A DNA stretch of 64,000 bases from Lentisphaera profundi (lineage in GTDB: Bacteria > Verrucomicrobiota > Lentisphaeria > Lentisphaerales > Lentisphaeraceae), in NCBI RefSeq assembly GCF_028728065.1, contig NZ_CP117812.1, positions 1,302,001 to 1,366,000 of the forward strand, in the 5' to 3' direction. Both the position numbers and the translations under genes were made by a program. Of this stretch, positions 35,601 through 44,134 are shown piece after piece. The notes beneath the pieces were generated by a model, which was not told where the DNA came from, ran no database searches, and worked only from the letters and a program-made list of their open reading frames with translations. The stretch's first letter is position 1. Every line of letters starts with the position of its first letter.

Positions 35601-35829
35601 AAATTTTTCCCACATCATTATGCAATAAAAATAAAATAGCGTACTTTAAAAAAAATACTGACTTAGAATGCCTGGAATTTAGTGAGGATTGAGTTAAAAA
35701 GTAGTTTTTTTTTACATAGTTATTGTTCCGGGCAAGAAATAATTGTTTGCTCAGGTGATTAAACAACGTTAAGCTTGACTTTTCTATCAACACTGAAATC
35801 TTCTGCTCTAATTTAAAAAGGAACTATAT

Positions 35830-36483
35830 ATGAGTAAAATTGAAGTCTTTTACGATATCATCTCACCATATTCATTTTTAGCACTAGAGCTTATAGAGAA
35901 GCAAGGCTTGAAAGCAAAGCATGAGATTATTTTAACACCAGTGGTCTTAGGTTCACTATTGCAATCTACAGGCAACCCTGGGCCTGCAGGTATTGAGATA
36001 AAAAGAGGAGAAGCTTTACGTGATTGCTGTATGCAAGCTCAACTCCAGGGTGTTAAACTTATGGGACCTCCATCTCATCCTTTTAATAATTTAACTCTAT
36101 TGCGCTTTATTAATTGTATAGAAGATTTAGATGAGCGTTATAAGGTGGCGATAGCACTGAACCGTGCATGCTGGAGCGAAAGTAAAGACCTTAGTACTGA
36201 TGAGCATATTCAATCGGTATTAAAGGACTTGGGTATGATGAAAGCAGAATGGGAAGATATCTATCTTTTTATCAAAGAAAACAAAGGTCGACAAGTGCTA
36301 AAGCAGGCCACCGCGAGAGCCTTGGAATTAAAAGTATTTGGTGTTCCCACATTTCGAATTGATGATGAAATTAATTTTTGGGGCTCAGATAGGTTTGATT
36401 TGATTAATGACTATATTGAGAAACCGGAGTATTATCGCTTCGATGCTTATAAAAGAATGTTAAATATAGAATCAGGAATGTAG
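35830..36483 (+). CDS. DsbA-family 2-hydroxychromene-2-carboxylate isomerase-like protein
   Basis: 217 residues, starting after an AAAAGGA ribosome-binding site. The thioredoxin-like fold of the GST-kappa/HCCA isomerase family is indicated by VFYDIISPYSFLALELIE at the start and FGVPTFRIDDEINFWGSDRFDLI near the end. There is no CxxC, so it is not an oxidoreductase of DsbA type. Members isomerise aromatic degradation intermediates with glutathione, but many have unknown substrates. It is first in a tight plus-strand run with an unknown gene, PHP, RluA and the ebo genes. Divergent from the BY-kinase gene across about 230 bp. Confidence 0.8.
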   Translation: MSKIEVFYDIISPYSFLALELIEKQGLKAKHEIILTPVVLGSLLQSTGNPGPAGIEIKRGEALRDCCMQAQLQGVKLMGPPSHPFNNLTLLRFINCIEDLDERYKVAIALNRACWSESKDLSTDEHIQSVLKDLGMMKAEWEDIYLFIKENKGRQVLKQATARALELKVFGVPTFRIDDEINFWGSDRFDLINDYIEKPEYYRFDAYKRMLNIESGM

Positions 36484-36485
36484 AA

Positions 36486-37031
36486 ATGGATTACGAAGAT
36501 TGTGCCTTATATATATATGCACAGGACTCAGCGTGGGTTCCCGAAGCAAAGCTAATGAATTTTCTATTGAAAATGAATGAGGCATATGATTTTTCCGGCA
36601 ATAAAAAAGCTGTTTTTTATAATGGTTTAGTTAAGAATGATGATGAAACATTCATGGATTTTGAAGTTGAGGAAAAACAATTAAGAGAATTACTCGCCTT
36701 ATATAAACACTCTAGTGTAGGTTTACTCGATTGGTTAGGGGATGAATTGCTCAAATCAGTAGCAGATGATTTTGATGATGTCGCTCACCAAGATGGATTA
36801 AGTGTCGATGGGATATCTTTTCTGATTGGAGATCATGAGATTATGAGTATAGAAAATAAACGGATTGTTAAAACAGGCTTTTCTTTTTCCTTTTATTGTC
36901 CAGACGCTCCAGGAAATGACCTATCTCGACTTAATAAGGCCTTGAAATCAGATGATGACTTCATGGAACATTTTACTCAGCTTCAAGACATAATTGGAAC
37001 TGAATGTGATTTTATCATAGGACCTGCATAA
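36486..37031 (+). CDS. Conserved-looking cytoplasmic protein, function unknown
   Basis: 181 residues, acidic, with no signal peptide, membrane segment or recognised motif. It starts 3 bp after the HCCA-isomerase-like gene and ends just before the PHP gene, so the run is an operon. Notable segments are YIYAQDSAWVPEAKLMNFLL and TECDFIIGPA. The body is Asp/Glu-rich (e.g. DDFDDVAHQDGLSVDG). I do not recognise a family. Confidence 0.7.
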   Translation: MDYEDCALYIYAQDSAWVPEAKLMNFLLKMNEAYDFSGNKKAVFYNGLVKNDDETFMDFEVEEKQLRELLALYKHSSVGLLDWLGDELLKSVADDFDDVAHQDGLSVDGISFLIGDHEIMSIENKRIVKTGFSFSFYCPDAPGNDLSRLNKALKSDDDFMEHFTQLQDIIGTECDFIIGPA

Positions 37032-37032
37032 T

Positions 37033-37884
37033 TTGAACTTGAAACAGCCAGTTGATTTACATTGTCATTCAAATGTGTCTGATGGGGTTTTAACACCGAC
37101 AGAACTAAGCAACCTTATGCATGCGCAAGGAGTGAAATTATTTTCCTTAACTGATCATGATACCACCGCAGGTTGTGAAGAAGCAGCGACGAGAGCAGAG
37201 TTTTTAGGGATGCAGTTTCTCCCTGGCGTTGAGGTTTCTAGTGATTTTAATGACAAGTCACTTCATATTTTGGGTTTAGGGATTGATTTGGAAAATGAAG
37301 ATTTCCAGTCTTTTTTATCTAATAACAGGCATTTAAGACGTGAGCGGGCTGAGCAGATTCTATCCAGGCTTGAGCATTTTAATATTCATATACGAGATGA
37401 GTTATCACACTTTTCAGATGATGAATCTCCAGGACGGACTCATTTTGCCGCAGCATTAGTGAAGAAAAATTATGCAAAAGATAAAGGTGAAGCGTTTCGT
37501 CGTTATCTACTTAAAGGTGGAGCCGCGTACGTGAAATGTCCTTGGCCAGGGATGAAAAAAACTATTGATATGATTCATGTAGCCGGAGGGAAAGCCATTT
37601 TAGCACATCCTGGAAAGTATGGTTATTCACTTCCTGGATTACGTGGTTTATTTCGTCAGTTTCGTGATGCGGGTGGAGATGGTGCCGAGGTTTCTAGTGG
37701 ACCACAAGCGCTAGGAGTCGTTCAACGCTTATCTCAACTTTGTTCTAAGTTTAGCCTTATGGTTTCTGCGGGTTCGGATTTTCATGACCCCAATTCGAAG
37801 TGGGTGCGAGCAGGAGAATATCAACAAATCCCCAAAAGATTAACTCGTATTTGGCAAGAAATGGAGTGGTTAATTGAAGAGTGA
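37033..37884 (+). CDS. PHP-domain phosphoesterase (RNase AM/YciV-like)
   Basis: 283 residues starting with TTG at 37033; no ATG fits before the first motif. The PHP metal sites are visible in order: DLHCHSNVSDG (His-x-His), LTDHDTT, PGVEVSSD, the later His block AILAHPGKYG, and SAGSDFHDP. These match 3',5'-nucleotide phosphatase/RNase AM enzymes, which hydrolyse pAp-type nucleotides or short RNA 5' ends. It is cytoplasmic. It overlaps the next gene by 11 bp. Its place in an operon with a pseudouridine synthase suggests RNA metabolism. Confidence 0.85.
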   Translation: MNLKQPVDLHCHSNVSDGVLTPTELSNLMHAQGVKLFSLTDHDTTAGCEEAATRAEFLGMQFLPGVEVSSDFNDKSLHILGLGIDLENEDFQSFLSNNRHLRRERAEQILSRLEHFNIHIRDELSHFSDDESPGRTHFAAALVKKNYAKDKGEAFRRYLLKGGAAYVKCPWPGMKKTIDMIHVAGGKAILAHPGKYGYSLPGLRGLFRQFRDAGGDGAEVSSGPQALGVVQRLSQLCSKFSLMVSAGSDFHDPNSKWVRAGEYQQIPKRLTRIWQEMEWLIEE

Positions 37885-38566
37885 TCCAGAGATCGTTTTT
37901 GATCATGAAGATTTCATGGTTGTCCATAAGAGAGCAGGGGACAATTTTCATAGCGATGATGGGGAATTAGGCTTCTTTCATAAACTCAAGCAGCAGCATG
38001 GTGAAATTTACCCTGTTCATCGATTAGATAAAGTTACGAGTGGCTTACTAATAGTCGCTAAAAACATTGAATCCTGCAGGGAGATCAACGAACTCTTTAA
38101 ATCAAAAAAAATTGAGAAGTATTACCTCGCTATATCAGATAGGAAACCCAAGAAAAAACAGGGGTGGATAATTGGTGATATGGAAAGATCTAGGCGAGCT
38201 ACGTGGAAACTTTGCGAAAGCCGCAAAAACCCTGCCGTTACGCAGTTTTTCAGTAAGTCTATTGGTACTGGCCAGAGAATTTTTTTACTGAAACCACAGA
38301 CAGGTAAAACACATCAATTACGTGTAGCAATGAAAGCCATTGGATCTCCAATCAGCGGTGACCCACTTTATTGCCCAAAAAGCCAAGAGGTCGAAGAGCG
38401 CTGTTATCTGCACGCTTATGCAATGAACTTCAATTTTAGAGGTGAAGATATTCATATCATAAAAAAACCTTCACTTGTGGGACGATTTTCTTCCAAAGTC
38501 TTTCTTGAAGTTTTAGAGGAAAGTTATTTAAAACCATGGGAATTAGTTTGGCCTAAACGAAAATAA
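37874..38566 (+). CDS. RluA-family pseudouridine synthase
   Basis: 230 residues starting with TTG inside the PHP gene; no better start exists. The catalytic motif VHRLDKVTSGLLIVAK contains the essential Asp, and the C-terminal RIFLLKPQTGKTHQLRVAMKAIGSPISGDPLY block is the RNA-binding signature of RluA/TruC relatives. No S4 domain precedes it. It probably makes pseudouridine in rRNA or tRNA, but the target site cannot be told. It is followed by eboC after 9 bp. Confidence 0.9.
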   Translation: MKSDPEIVFDHEDFMVVHKRAGDNFHSDDGELGFFHKLKQQHGEIYPVHRLDKVTSGLLIVAKNIESCREINELFKSKKIEKYYLAISDRKPKKKQGWIIGDMERSRRATWKLCESRKNPAVTQFFSKSIGTGQRIFLLKPQTGKTHQLRVAMKAIGSPISGDPLYCPKSQEVEERCYLHAYAMNFNFRGEDIHIIKKPSLVGRFSSKVFLEVLEESYLKPWELVWPKRK

Positions 38567-38575
38567 AATGAGTTA

Positions 38576-39460
38576 ATGATGAATAAGAATAGAATAAAAG
38601 ATTGGGCTGAACTGGTACGTTTGCCAAATTTATTTACGGTCCCGGGAGATATACTTTTGGGTATGTGCGCCGTATCGAGTTTTACTCAGTTAAATTTGAC
38701 TAGTTATTTATACGCTCTTTTCATTTCCTTACTACTTTACTCTGGCGGAATGATTCTTAATGATATTATGGATTATAAAGAAGATAAAGAAGCTCGTCCG
38801 CAAAGAGTTTTACCCTCTGGTAGGATATCATTAAAATGGGCAAAAGCTGCTACGGTATCTTGTTTTTCAACAGCGATAATACTAAGTCATTTTCATAGTC
38901 AAAAACTCTTTATTATTTCACTTGTATTGGTGCTGGTTATTTATTTGTATGATGGACCTAGTCGAAAAATCCCTCAAATGGGATTTGTGACAATGGGAAT
39001 GTGTCGCTCATTAAATATTTTATTAGGGGCACTCGCTATTAGTGACATTAACTTTGTAGTAATTTTAGTGGCTTTCTGTGAAGGTGCCTACATTTACGCT
39101 GTCTGTATCATTGCTCACAATGAAACCAAATGTCTACCAAAAAATATTTGGTGCAAACTCCCACTCATAATTATTTTGATAAGTGTTTCATACTTGGTTT
39201 TCTATAGTGACTTTTCATGGCTAAGTATTTCGGCCGCTTTGTTTATTTTATGGTCAACATTTAATATCGTTAAAGATCTGAATGACTTGTTGCCAGTATC
39301 AAAAATCCCTATGTATATTGGGAAATTGATTAGGAATTTAATACCTTTACAATTCTGCTTGGCTTTATGTGTAGCCCCTAAGTACTGGTATCTCTGTTTA
39401 GTTTTAATGCTATGTCTTCCACTATGTGCGAAACTCGCAAAAAAAGTAACAATGAGTTAG
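38576..39460 (+). CDS. eboC: EboC-like UbiA prenyltransferase
   Basis: 294 residues with about eight membrane helices. The aspartate-rich motif YKEDKEARPQRVLPSGRIS follows NDIMD, giving the N-D-x-x-D-x-x-x-D pattern of UbiA prenyltransferases. ALDC-like prenyl acceptors are unknown. The next two genes are EboD- and EboE-like, so this is best read as EboC of the ebo cluster, which is reported to act in precursor transport for scytonemin in cyanobacteria. Its role in other bacteria is unknown. It ends with a GU-containing hairpin 20 bp downstream, and a 248-bp gap separates it from eboD. Alternatively a stand-alone UbiA enzyme of quinone or lipid metabolism. Confidence 0.8.
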   Translation: MMNKNRIKDWAELVRLPNLFTVPGDILLGMCAVSSFTQLNLTSYLYALFISLLLYSGGMILNDIMDYKEDKEARPQRVLPSGRISLKWAKAATVSCFSTAIILSHFHSQKLFIISLVLVLVIYLYDGPSRKIPQMGFVTMGMCRSLNILLGALAISDINFVVILVAFCEGAYIYAVCIIAHNETKCLPKNIWCKLPLIIILISVSYLVFYSDFSWLSISAALFILWSTFNIVKDLNDLLPVSKIPMYIGKLIRNLIPLQFCLALCVAPKYWYLCLVLMLCLPLCAKLAKKVTMS

Positions 39461-39481
39461 TGTACAAGTCTGTTTTGTAAT

Positions 39482-39505
39482 GGCGGTATTTGACTAAATA
39501 TTGCC
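39482..39505 (+). terminator. Hairpin downstream of eboC
   Basis: GGCGGTATTT (39482-39491) pairs with AAATATTGCC (39496-39505) over 10 bp including two G-U pairs, with a 4-base loop. It lies in the 248-bp gap before eboD. No clear T-run follows, so it may be an attenuator or weak terminator. Confidence 0.45.
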
Positions 39506-39708
39506 GATATCATCCTATCTTTATAAATTGTCGATAAGTAATGTATCTACAGAATAATAAATATAAACTTAGACAAATTATACATACTTTCCACGTAAAG
39601 ACACGCAACAAGGCTTAGATTATAGTGTTGAGATAGAGTATAGAGTAGATAAATAAAGAATTGGGAATAGAATTATTCCATGAATAGAAGATTTAAAGAG
39701 CGTAAACT

Positions 39709-40863
39709 ATGAAATATAAACAAAGCTTTCAAGTAGATTATACCTACGAGGTACACTTTACTCACAACGTATTTTGTTCTGATAACCAAACTTTATCTGA
39801 AGTCCTAGGTAAGGATGCAGTGAAAGCGATGTTTTTCATAGATGAAAACGTCTATAAATCGTTTCCAACATTAAAAAAAGATATTCAGCATTGGTGTGAA
39901 GAACATCCAGAAAATATTAACCCAAGTTTACCGATACACGTGGTTCCTGGTGGCGAAAAAATTAAAAATGATTTTTCTGTAATTGAGAAATTAATTTCGG
40001 CAATGCTTGAAGGCGGTATCTGTCGACATTCATACGTCATCATTATTGGTGGCGGCGCAGTATTAGATGCCGTTGGTTTTGCCGCTGCTATATTTCACAG
40101 AGGTGTTCGCCAAGTACGTATTCCTACAACTATTCTCGCCCAAGATGATTCTGGCGTAGGGGTTAAAAATGCTGTGAATTTCTTAGGTGCAAAAAACCTT
40201 TTGGGGACTTTTGCCCCAGCAGAAGCCGTGATTAATGATTCTCTATTCATTAGTTCATTAAGTGAACGAGATCGATTAGCTGGAATTGCAGAAGCTTTTA
40301 AAGTTGCATTAATTAAAGACGAACACTTCTTTGATTATCTAAAAAGTAATACCGCTGGAATTAAGTCTGGTGACCCATTAGTCATAGAGCACTTAATTAA
40401 GCGTTCAGCTAAATTACACATGGATCATATCTGTCAAAATGGAGATCCTTTTGAAAAAGGATCCTCACGTCCTTTAGATTTTGGGCATTGGTCTGCCCAC
40501 AAACTTGAGGGTTTAACTAACCATGCATTATCCCATGGAGAGGCCGTCGCAATAGGTATTTGCATCGATATGCTCATAGCATCTTTATTGGGCATGGTTG
40601 AATTGAAAACGAGCTTAGAAGTCATTGGGACCTTTCAAAAAACAGGTTATGCCATTTGGCATTCAGCACTTGAACAGAAGAACTCTAAAGGTGAACTTTC
40701 TATTGTACGTGGACTTACAGAGTTCAAAGAACACTTAGGTGGCCGTTTAACTATCCCCATGCCAACTCGTATAGGTCAAATGACTGACATCCACGAATTG
40801 CCATCATCCATCGTTAAAGAAGCTTTAATTCAATTGAAAGAATTAGCAGGAATATGCAAGTAA
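39709..40863 (+). CDS. eboD: EboD-like 3-dehydroquinate synthase family protein
   Basis: 384 residues. The fold and motifs are those of sugar-phosphate cyclases: NAD-binding VIIIGGGAVLDAVGFAAAIFHRG, PTTILAQDDSGVGVKNAVN, GIAEAFKVALI with a metal-binding Glu, DFGHWSAHKLE and LSHGEAVAIGI with metal His residues. The genes on either side (UbiA-type and EboE-type) mark it as EboD, not the shikimate-pathway AroB. EboD-like proteins are reported as a 3-dehydroquinate synthase-like cyclase of unknown product. It overlaps eboE by 10 bp. It lies 248 bp after eboC, so it may also have its own promoter. Confidence 0.85.
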   Translation: MKYKQSFQVDYTYEVHFTHNVFCSDNQTLSEVLGKDAVKAMFFIDENVYKSFPTLKKDIQHWCEEHPENINPSLPIHVVPGGEKIKNDFSVIEKLISAMLEGGICRHSYVIIIGGGAVLDAVGFAAAIFHRGVRQVRIPTTILAQDDSGVGVKNAVNFLGAKNLLGTFAPAEAVINDSLFISSLSERDRLAGIAEAFKVALIKDEHFFDYLKSNTAGIKSGDPLVIEHLIKRSAKLHMDHICQNGDPFEKGSSRPLDFGHWSAHKLEGLTNHALSHGEAVAIGICIDMLIASLLGMVELKTSLEVIGTFQKTGYAIWHSALEQKNSKGELSIVRGLTEFKEHLGGRLTIPMPTRIGQMTDIHELPSSIVKEALIQLKELAGICK

Positions 40864-41954
40864 AACCAGGCAGGCATTTATCCTTTTGCCTAAATGTATT
40901 TGCCTTAGATACATTGGAGAAAATTTTAATTGTCTTAGCCAATGAATGTAGGGACATAAAAAAAAGCTTTAGTTCACAGCAGGATATGGGGCTAGGATTA
41001 TGGCTAAGTGCTCAAGTGGTAGAAGAGTTACAAGCAGAAGATAAATTATCCACCTTAAAAAGTACTTTGAAAAATTTTGGTTTTTATGTCTTCACATTAA
41101 ATATCTTTCCCTATGGGAACTTCCATCAAAGTCCCGTTAAAGAAAACGTTTATTATCCCGATTGGGGTGAACAGAAACGCTTAGACTATACTTGTAAAGC
41201 AGCAGATGTTTTATCTGAACTTTGTCCAGATAATTATGGTACCATGAGTACTGTGCCCGTTGGCTATGGAAAAGTTTTACCAAGTCACGCCATTCATAAT
41301 ATTGCTCACTGTGCGACCTATTTAAATGATCTTCATGAGAGAACGGGTGTAAAAATAGATTTGGCTTTTGAGCCTGAACCAGATTGTTATTTAGAGACTT
41401 GCGATGAAGCGATTATCTTTTTTGAACTATTAAAACAAAAACTCCCTAATAAGCAATTAAGCTTTTTAGGGATTTGTTTAGATACTTGTCATTCGTCCTT
41501 GCAGTTCGAATTGCCTTACGAGAATATAAAAAAATATCTTAGTGCAAAGATTAACATAGCTAAAGTTCAAGTTTCCGCAGCGGTTATCTTGGATTGTAAA
41601 AGTGACTTAGATAAACAAGTATTATTACCTTTTTCTGAACCGGTATATCTTCATCAAACACGCATTCTCAAACAAAATGGCGAAGTAGAACACTATCAAG
41701 ATTTACCACAGGCATTAGTTGACGGTAGCCATGGAGAATGGAGATGCCATTTTCATATTCCATTATATTTTAATGGTGAGGGCTCGCTGAGTTCCAGTAA
41801 TAAAGATTTAACTAGAGAATTTTTTGAATTAGCTCAAAAACATTGTAAACATTTTGAAACAGAAACATATACGTATTTTGTTCTACCTGAGCCCAAAGAA
41901 AAACTAAGTGCATCAATCAGTAAAGAATTAATGTGGACAAAAGATAAGTTTTAA
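40854..41954 (+). CDS. eboE: EboE-like sugar isomerase/metabolite traffic protein
   Basis: 366 residues of a TIM-barrel xylose-isomerase-like fold. EboE hallmarks are RHLSFCLNVFALDTLEKIL at the start, the block NIFPYGNFHQSPVKENVYYPDW, DLAFEPEPDC with a metal-binding Glu, and GICLDTCHSSLQFE. The family is named metabolite traffic protein EboE in the ebo cluster and its chemistry is unknown. It overlaps eboD by 10 bp and is the last gene visible of the cluster. It converges on the next gene with a 4-base overlap. No eboA, eboB or eboF is seen in this window. Confidence 0.88.
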   Translation: MQVKPGRHLSFCLNVFALDTLEKILIVLANECRDIKKSFSSQQDMGLGLWLSAQVVEELQAEDKLSTLKSTLKNFGFYVFTLNIFPYGNFHQSPVKENVYYPDWGEQKRLDYTCKAADVLSELCPDNYGTMSTVPVGYGKVLPSHAIHNIAHCATYLNDLHERTGVKIDLAFEPEPDCYLETCDEAIIFFELLKQKLPNKQLSFLGICLDTCHSSLQFELPYENIKKYLSAKINIAKVQVSAAVILDCKSDLDKQVLLPFSEPVYLHQTRILKQNGEVEHYQDLPQALVDGSHGEWRCHFHIPLYFNGEGSLSSSNKDLTREFFELAQKHCKHFETETYTYFVLPEPKEKLSASISKELMWTKDKF

Positions 41955-42442
41955 CTAAACTCCTTTCTTTTTACACGCTTGCGTGACCCTGAACTACATT
42001 GATCTAGAGAATTTAAGAGCTCGTGGACATAGCTACTTTCCGTTTGAGAGTTGTGCATCCAATCGCTAAAGTTTTTAGCCGTTTTTTGAACGCTCATCGA
42101 CTCAGTGAAAAGAATCCAGATACTTTCATTGTCACCCATATCAATATAGAGAAATTCTTTATGACTTCTTCCTATTATTATACTATTCAATAAACGTTTA
42201 GGATGAATAAATCCTAAATCAGAAATAATAATATTGTCTTCGGATGTTTCTATGCAGGCATTTATATGTTGATTCATAATGACTTGCATATCAAAGAAAT
42301 CAGAAAGCTTTTTTGGAGAAGAAAATAAAGTCCAAGTTCTCAACGTGGTTTTCGAGTTACTTGTATAACGGGGGAATATATATATATCCGTGTGATCACT
42401 ACTTTTAATAAATTCTGAATACTTCGATGTGCTTGCTCTCAT
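41951..42442 (-). CDS. Hypothetical protein
   Basis: 163 residues, no signal or membrane segment, no recognised motif. It is mixed hydrophilic with hydrophobic strands (SIIIGRSHKEFLYIDMGDN, SIWILFTESM) and a basic tail (GSRKRVKRKEF). It converges on eboE with a 4-base overlap. A short single-gene unit is preceded by 384 bp of noncoding DNA. Length and codon use look real, but no family is recognised. Confidence 0.6.
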   Translation of the reverse strand: MRASTSKYSEFIKSSDHTDIYIFPRYTSNSKTTLRTWTLFSSPKKLSDFFDMQVIMNQHINACIETSEDNIIISDLGFIHPKRLLNSIIIGRSHKEFLYIDMGDNESIWILFTESMSVQKTAKNFSDWMHNSQTESSYVHELLNSLDQCSSGSRKRVKRKEFS

Positions 42443-42826
42443 ATACCTTTCCTTTTCATTTTAACAACCATCCATTGGTCCTAGTAAATTACTAAATGAC
42501 AAGAAAAAAATAAAAGCAAGAGCCTATAATATTAATTTTGTATGAGTAAAATAATTTCTTACTTAAAAACATTTTCCTTAATAATAATTTCACAAAATTA
42601 TTGACTCTCATTGACTTTTTCTTGCATATTAACTGGTTTTTCTTCAATTCAAAAATCATCACTTTTATAAATCGCCATAGTTATATATTTTCTGCGAGTA
42701 AATAAACACAGTCGTGAAGAGAGTGAAAAAAAACAGATACTTTAACCAGTGCTAGACTGGTTAAATCACTTATTTTCATATAGAATTTATTTTAGTATCT
42801 CTAACTTAATATCTTAGGTGTTAATA
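42443..42826. other. Intergenic with a strong hairpin, ahead of the ROK kinase
   Basis: About 384 bp between divergent genes with no credible gene. It must hold promoters for the minus-strand hypothetical gene and the plus-strand ROK kinase. The only clear structure is the inverted repeat at 42741-42765. Confidence 0.5.
42741..42765. promoter_or_regulatory. Perfect inverted repeat upstream of the ROK kinase
   Basis: TTTAACCAGT (42741-42750) and ACTGGTTAAA (42756-42765) pair perfectly over 10 bp around GCTAG. It lies about 60 bp before the ATG at 42827. No T-run follows, so an operator or leader hairpin is more likely than a terminator. Confidence 0.6.
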
Positions 42827-43789
42827 ATGAATAAAATTTTAGGTTTTGATTTAGGAGGAACAAAAGTTCTAGCGGCCGTTTTGGATAAGGATTTCAATAT
42901 CCTTTCTCGAGTTAAAATGAAGGCCAATGCTGACTTAGGTCTAAACTCAGTATATAAAGTTATTTGTTCAGTTATAAATGATGCATGTGATGAAGCAGGG
43001 ATAAAAACATCCGACTTATCAGCTATCGGTGGATGTGCGCCTGGTTTGGTGGAACCCAAAACTGGCTTAGTTTATGATTCACCCAATCTGGGTTTTAAGG
43101 ATTTCCCATTACAAGAGAATTTGTCCAAAGATTTTAATCTCCCTGTGAAAATTGAAAATGATGTAAATGCCGGACTTTATGGTGAACTTCACTTTGGCGC
43201 TGCTAAGGGGATGAAAAATGTATTGGCCTTATCTCCTGGAACAGGGGTTGGAGGTGCAATAGTTATTGACGGCGATCTTTATCGTGGTGCGAGAGGCGGA
43301 GCAGGGGAGTTTGGACATATAGTCGTACAGCCGGATGGACCTCTTTGTGCTTGTGGCCAAAGAGGTTGCTTAGAGGCTATAGCTAGCAGAACAGCACTCT
43401 CTCAGCAAATATTATCCTTTGCCGTACGTGGTCGTATTCCTATGGTGATAGAAGAGGCTAAGGCTAATCTGAAAAAAGTAAAAAGTGGTTTGATTGCTAG
43501 GGCCTATAATTCAGGAGACCCAGATGTGAAAGCTATTATTGATTATGCAGCTCGATATCTCGGTGTAGGCATGTCTAACTTAGTAAACTCTTTTAATCCG
43601 GAAGCCATTATTTTGGGGGGAGGCTTAATCGAAGCTTTGCCAGAACCATTTCTAGAGATATCAACTAGAGTAATGCGTGAGCAGGCAATGAGGATTAATG
43701 GTGAAGAAGTCAAAGTTTTAGCGGCTGAATTAGGTGATGATGCAGTGATTAAGGGCGCTGCAAAATTGGCAAGTCAATTAATAGCTTAA
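42827..43789 (+). CDS. ROK-family glucokinase-like sugar kinase
   Basis: 320 residues starting at ATG 42827; an upstream in-frame GTG at 42818 is less likely. The ROK hallmarks are ILGFDLGGTKVLAAV (phosphate-binding), GCAPGLVEP, KIENDVNAGLYGE with the catalytic Asp, and LSPGTGVGGAIVIDG. The zinc-binding EFGHIVVQPDGPLCACGQRGCLEAIAS contains His and three Cys, the ROK signature. It likely phosphorylates glucose or an N-acetylhexosamine; no DNA-binding domain is present. The hairpin about 60 bp upstream may control it. Confidence 0.9.
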   Translation: MNKILGFDLGGTKVLAAVLDKDFNILSRVKMKANADLGLNSVYKVICSVINDACDEAGIKTSDLSAIGGCAPGLVEPKTGLVYDSPNLGFKDFPLQENLSKDFNLPVKIENDVNAGLYGELHFGAAKGMKNVLALSPGTGVGGAIVIDGDLYRGARGGAGEFGHIVVQPDGPLCACGQRGCLEAIASRTALSQQILSFAVRGRIPMVIEEAKANLKKVKSGLIARAYNSGDPDVKAIIDYAARYLGVGMSNLVNSFNPEAIILGGGLIEALPEPFLEISTRVMREQAMRINGEEVKVLAAELGDDAVIKGAAKLASQLIA

Positions 43790-43956
43790 TTTTTACTCTG
43801 CAAATTATACAATATTAAAATGATCCAAAGCAATAGATGGATAAGTGCAATACAGCTATAGAAAGTTCTTTGCTCATTATGTGCTAAGTAAGCAGCAGTA
43901 AACCAAATCACGGTACTGATAAAAAATATCTTACTCGGTAAAACTGTCTTTTTCAT
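43786..43956 (-). CDS. Small membrane protein, two transmembrane segments
   Basis: About 56 residues (an upstream start at 44001 would add 15). Two hydrophobic segments, KIFFISTVIWFTAAYLA and CIALIHLLLWIILILYNL, flank a short polar loop (HNEQRT). No family is recognised. It converges on the ROK kinase with a 4-base overlap at the stop codons. Possibly a real small membrane protein; it could be chance. Confidence 0.4.
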   Translation of the reverse strand: MKKTVLPSKIFFISTVIWFTAAYLAHNEQRTFYSCIALIHLLLWIILILYNLQSKN

Positions 43957-44076
43957 TATACTCCAGAATTGACTTTCGATAAAATATAATTTGATTCGCA
44001 TAAAATCAAGATTTCGTCAGTATCAAAACAATCTCCGGAAGATAAGTTAAGTGACGTCGTTACTGAAAAGCCATGT

Positions 44077-44114
44077 AAAAAAAAAGCCTTTGCGAAGATC
44101 GCAAAGGCTTTTTT
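44077..44114 (-). terminator. Rho-independent terminator after the glutamate synthase gene
   Basis: AGCCTTTGCGA and TCGCAAAGGCT (44085-44109) form an 11-bp stem with AGA loop. It is flanked by nine A on the plus strand (nine U on the minus transcript) and by a T6 run, so it can work in both directions. It lies 21 bp after the stop of the minus-strand gene. Confidence 0.9.
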
Positions 44115-44134
44115 AGGTGTCGTACTAGTCAATA

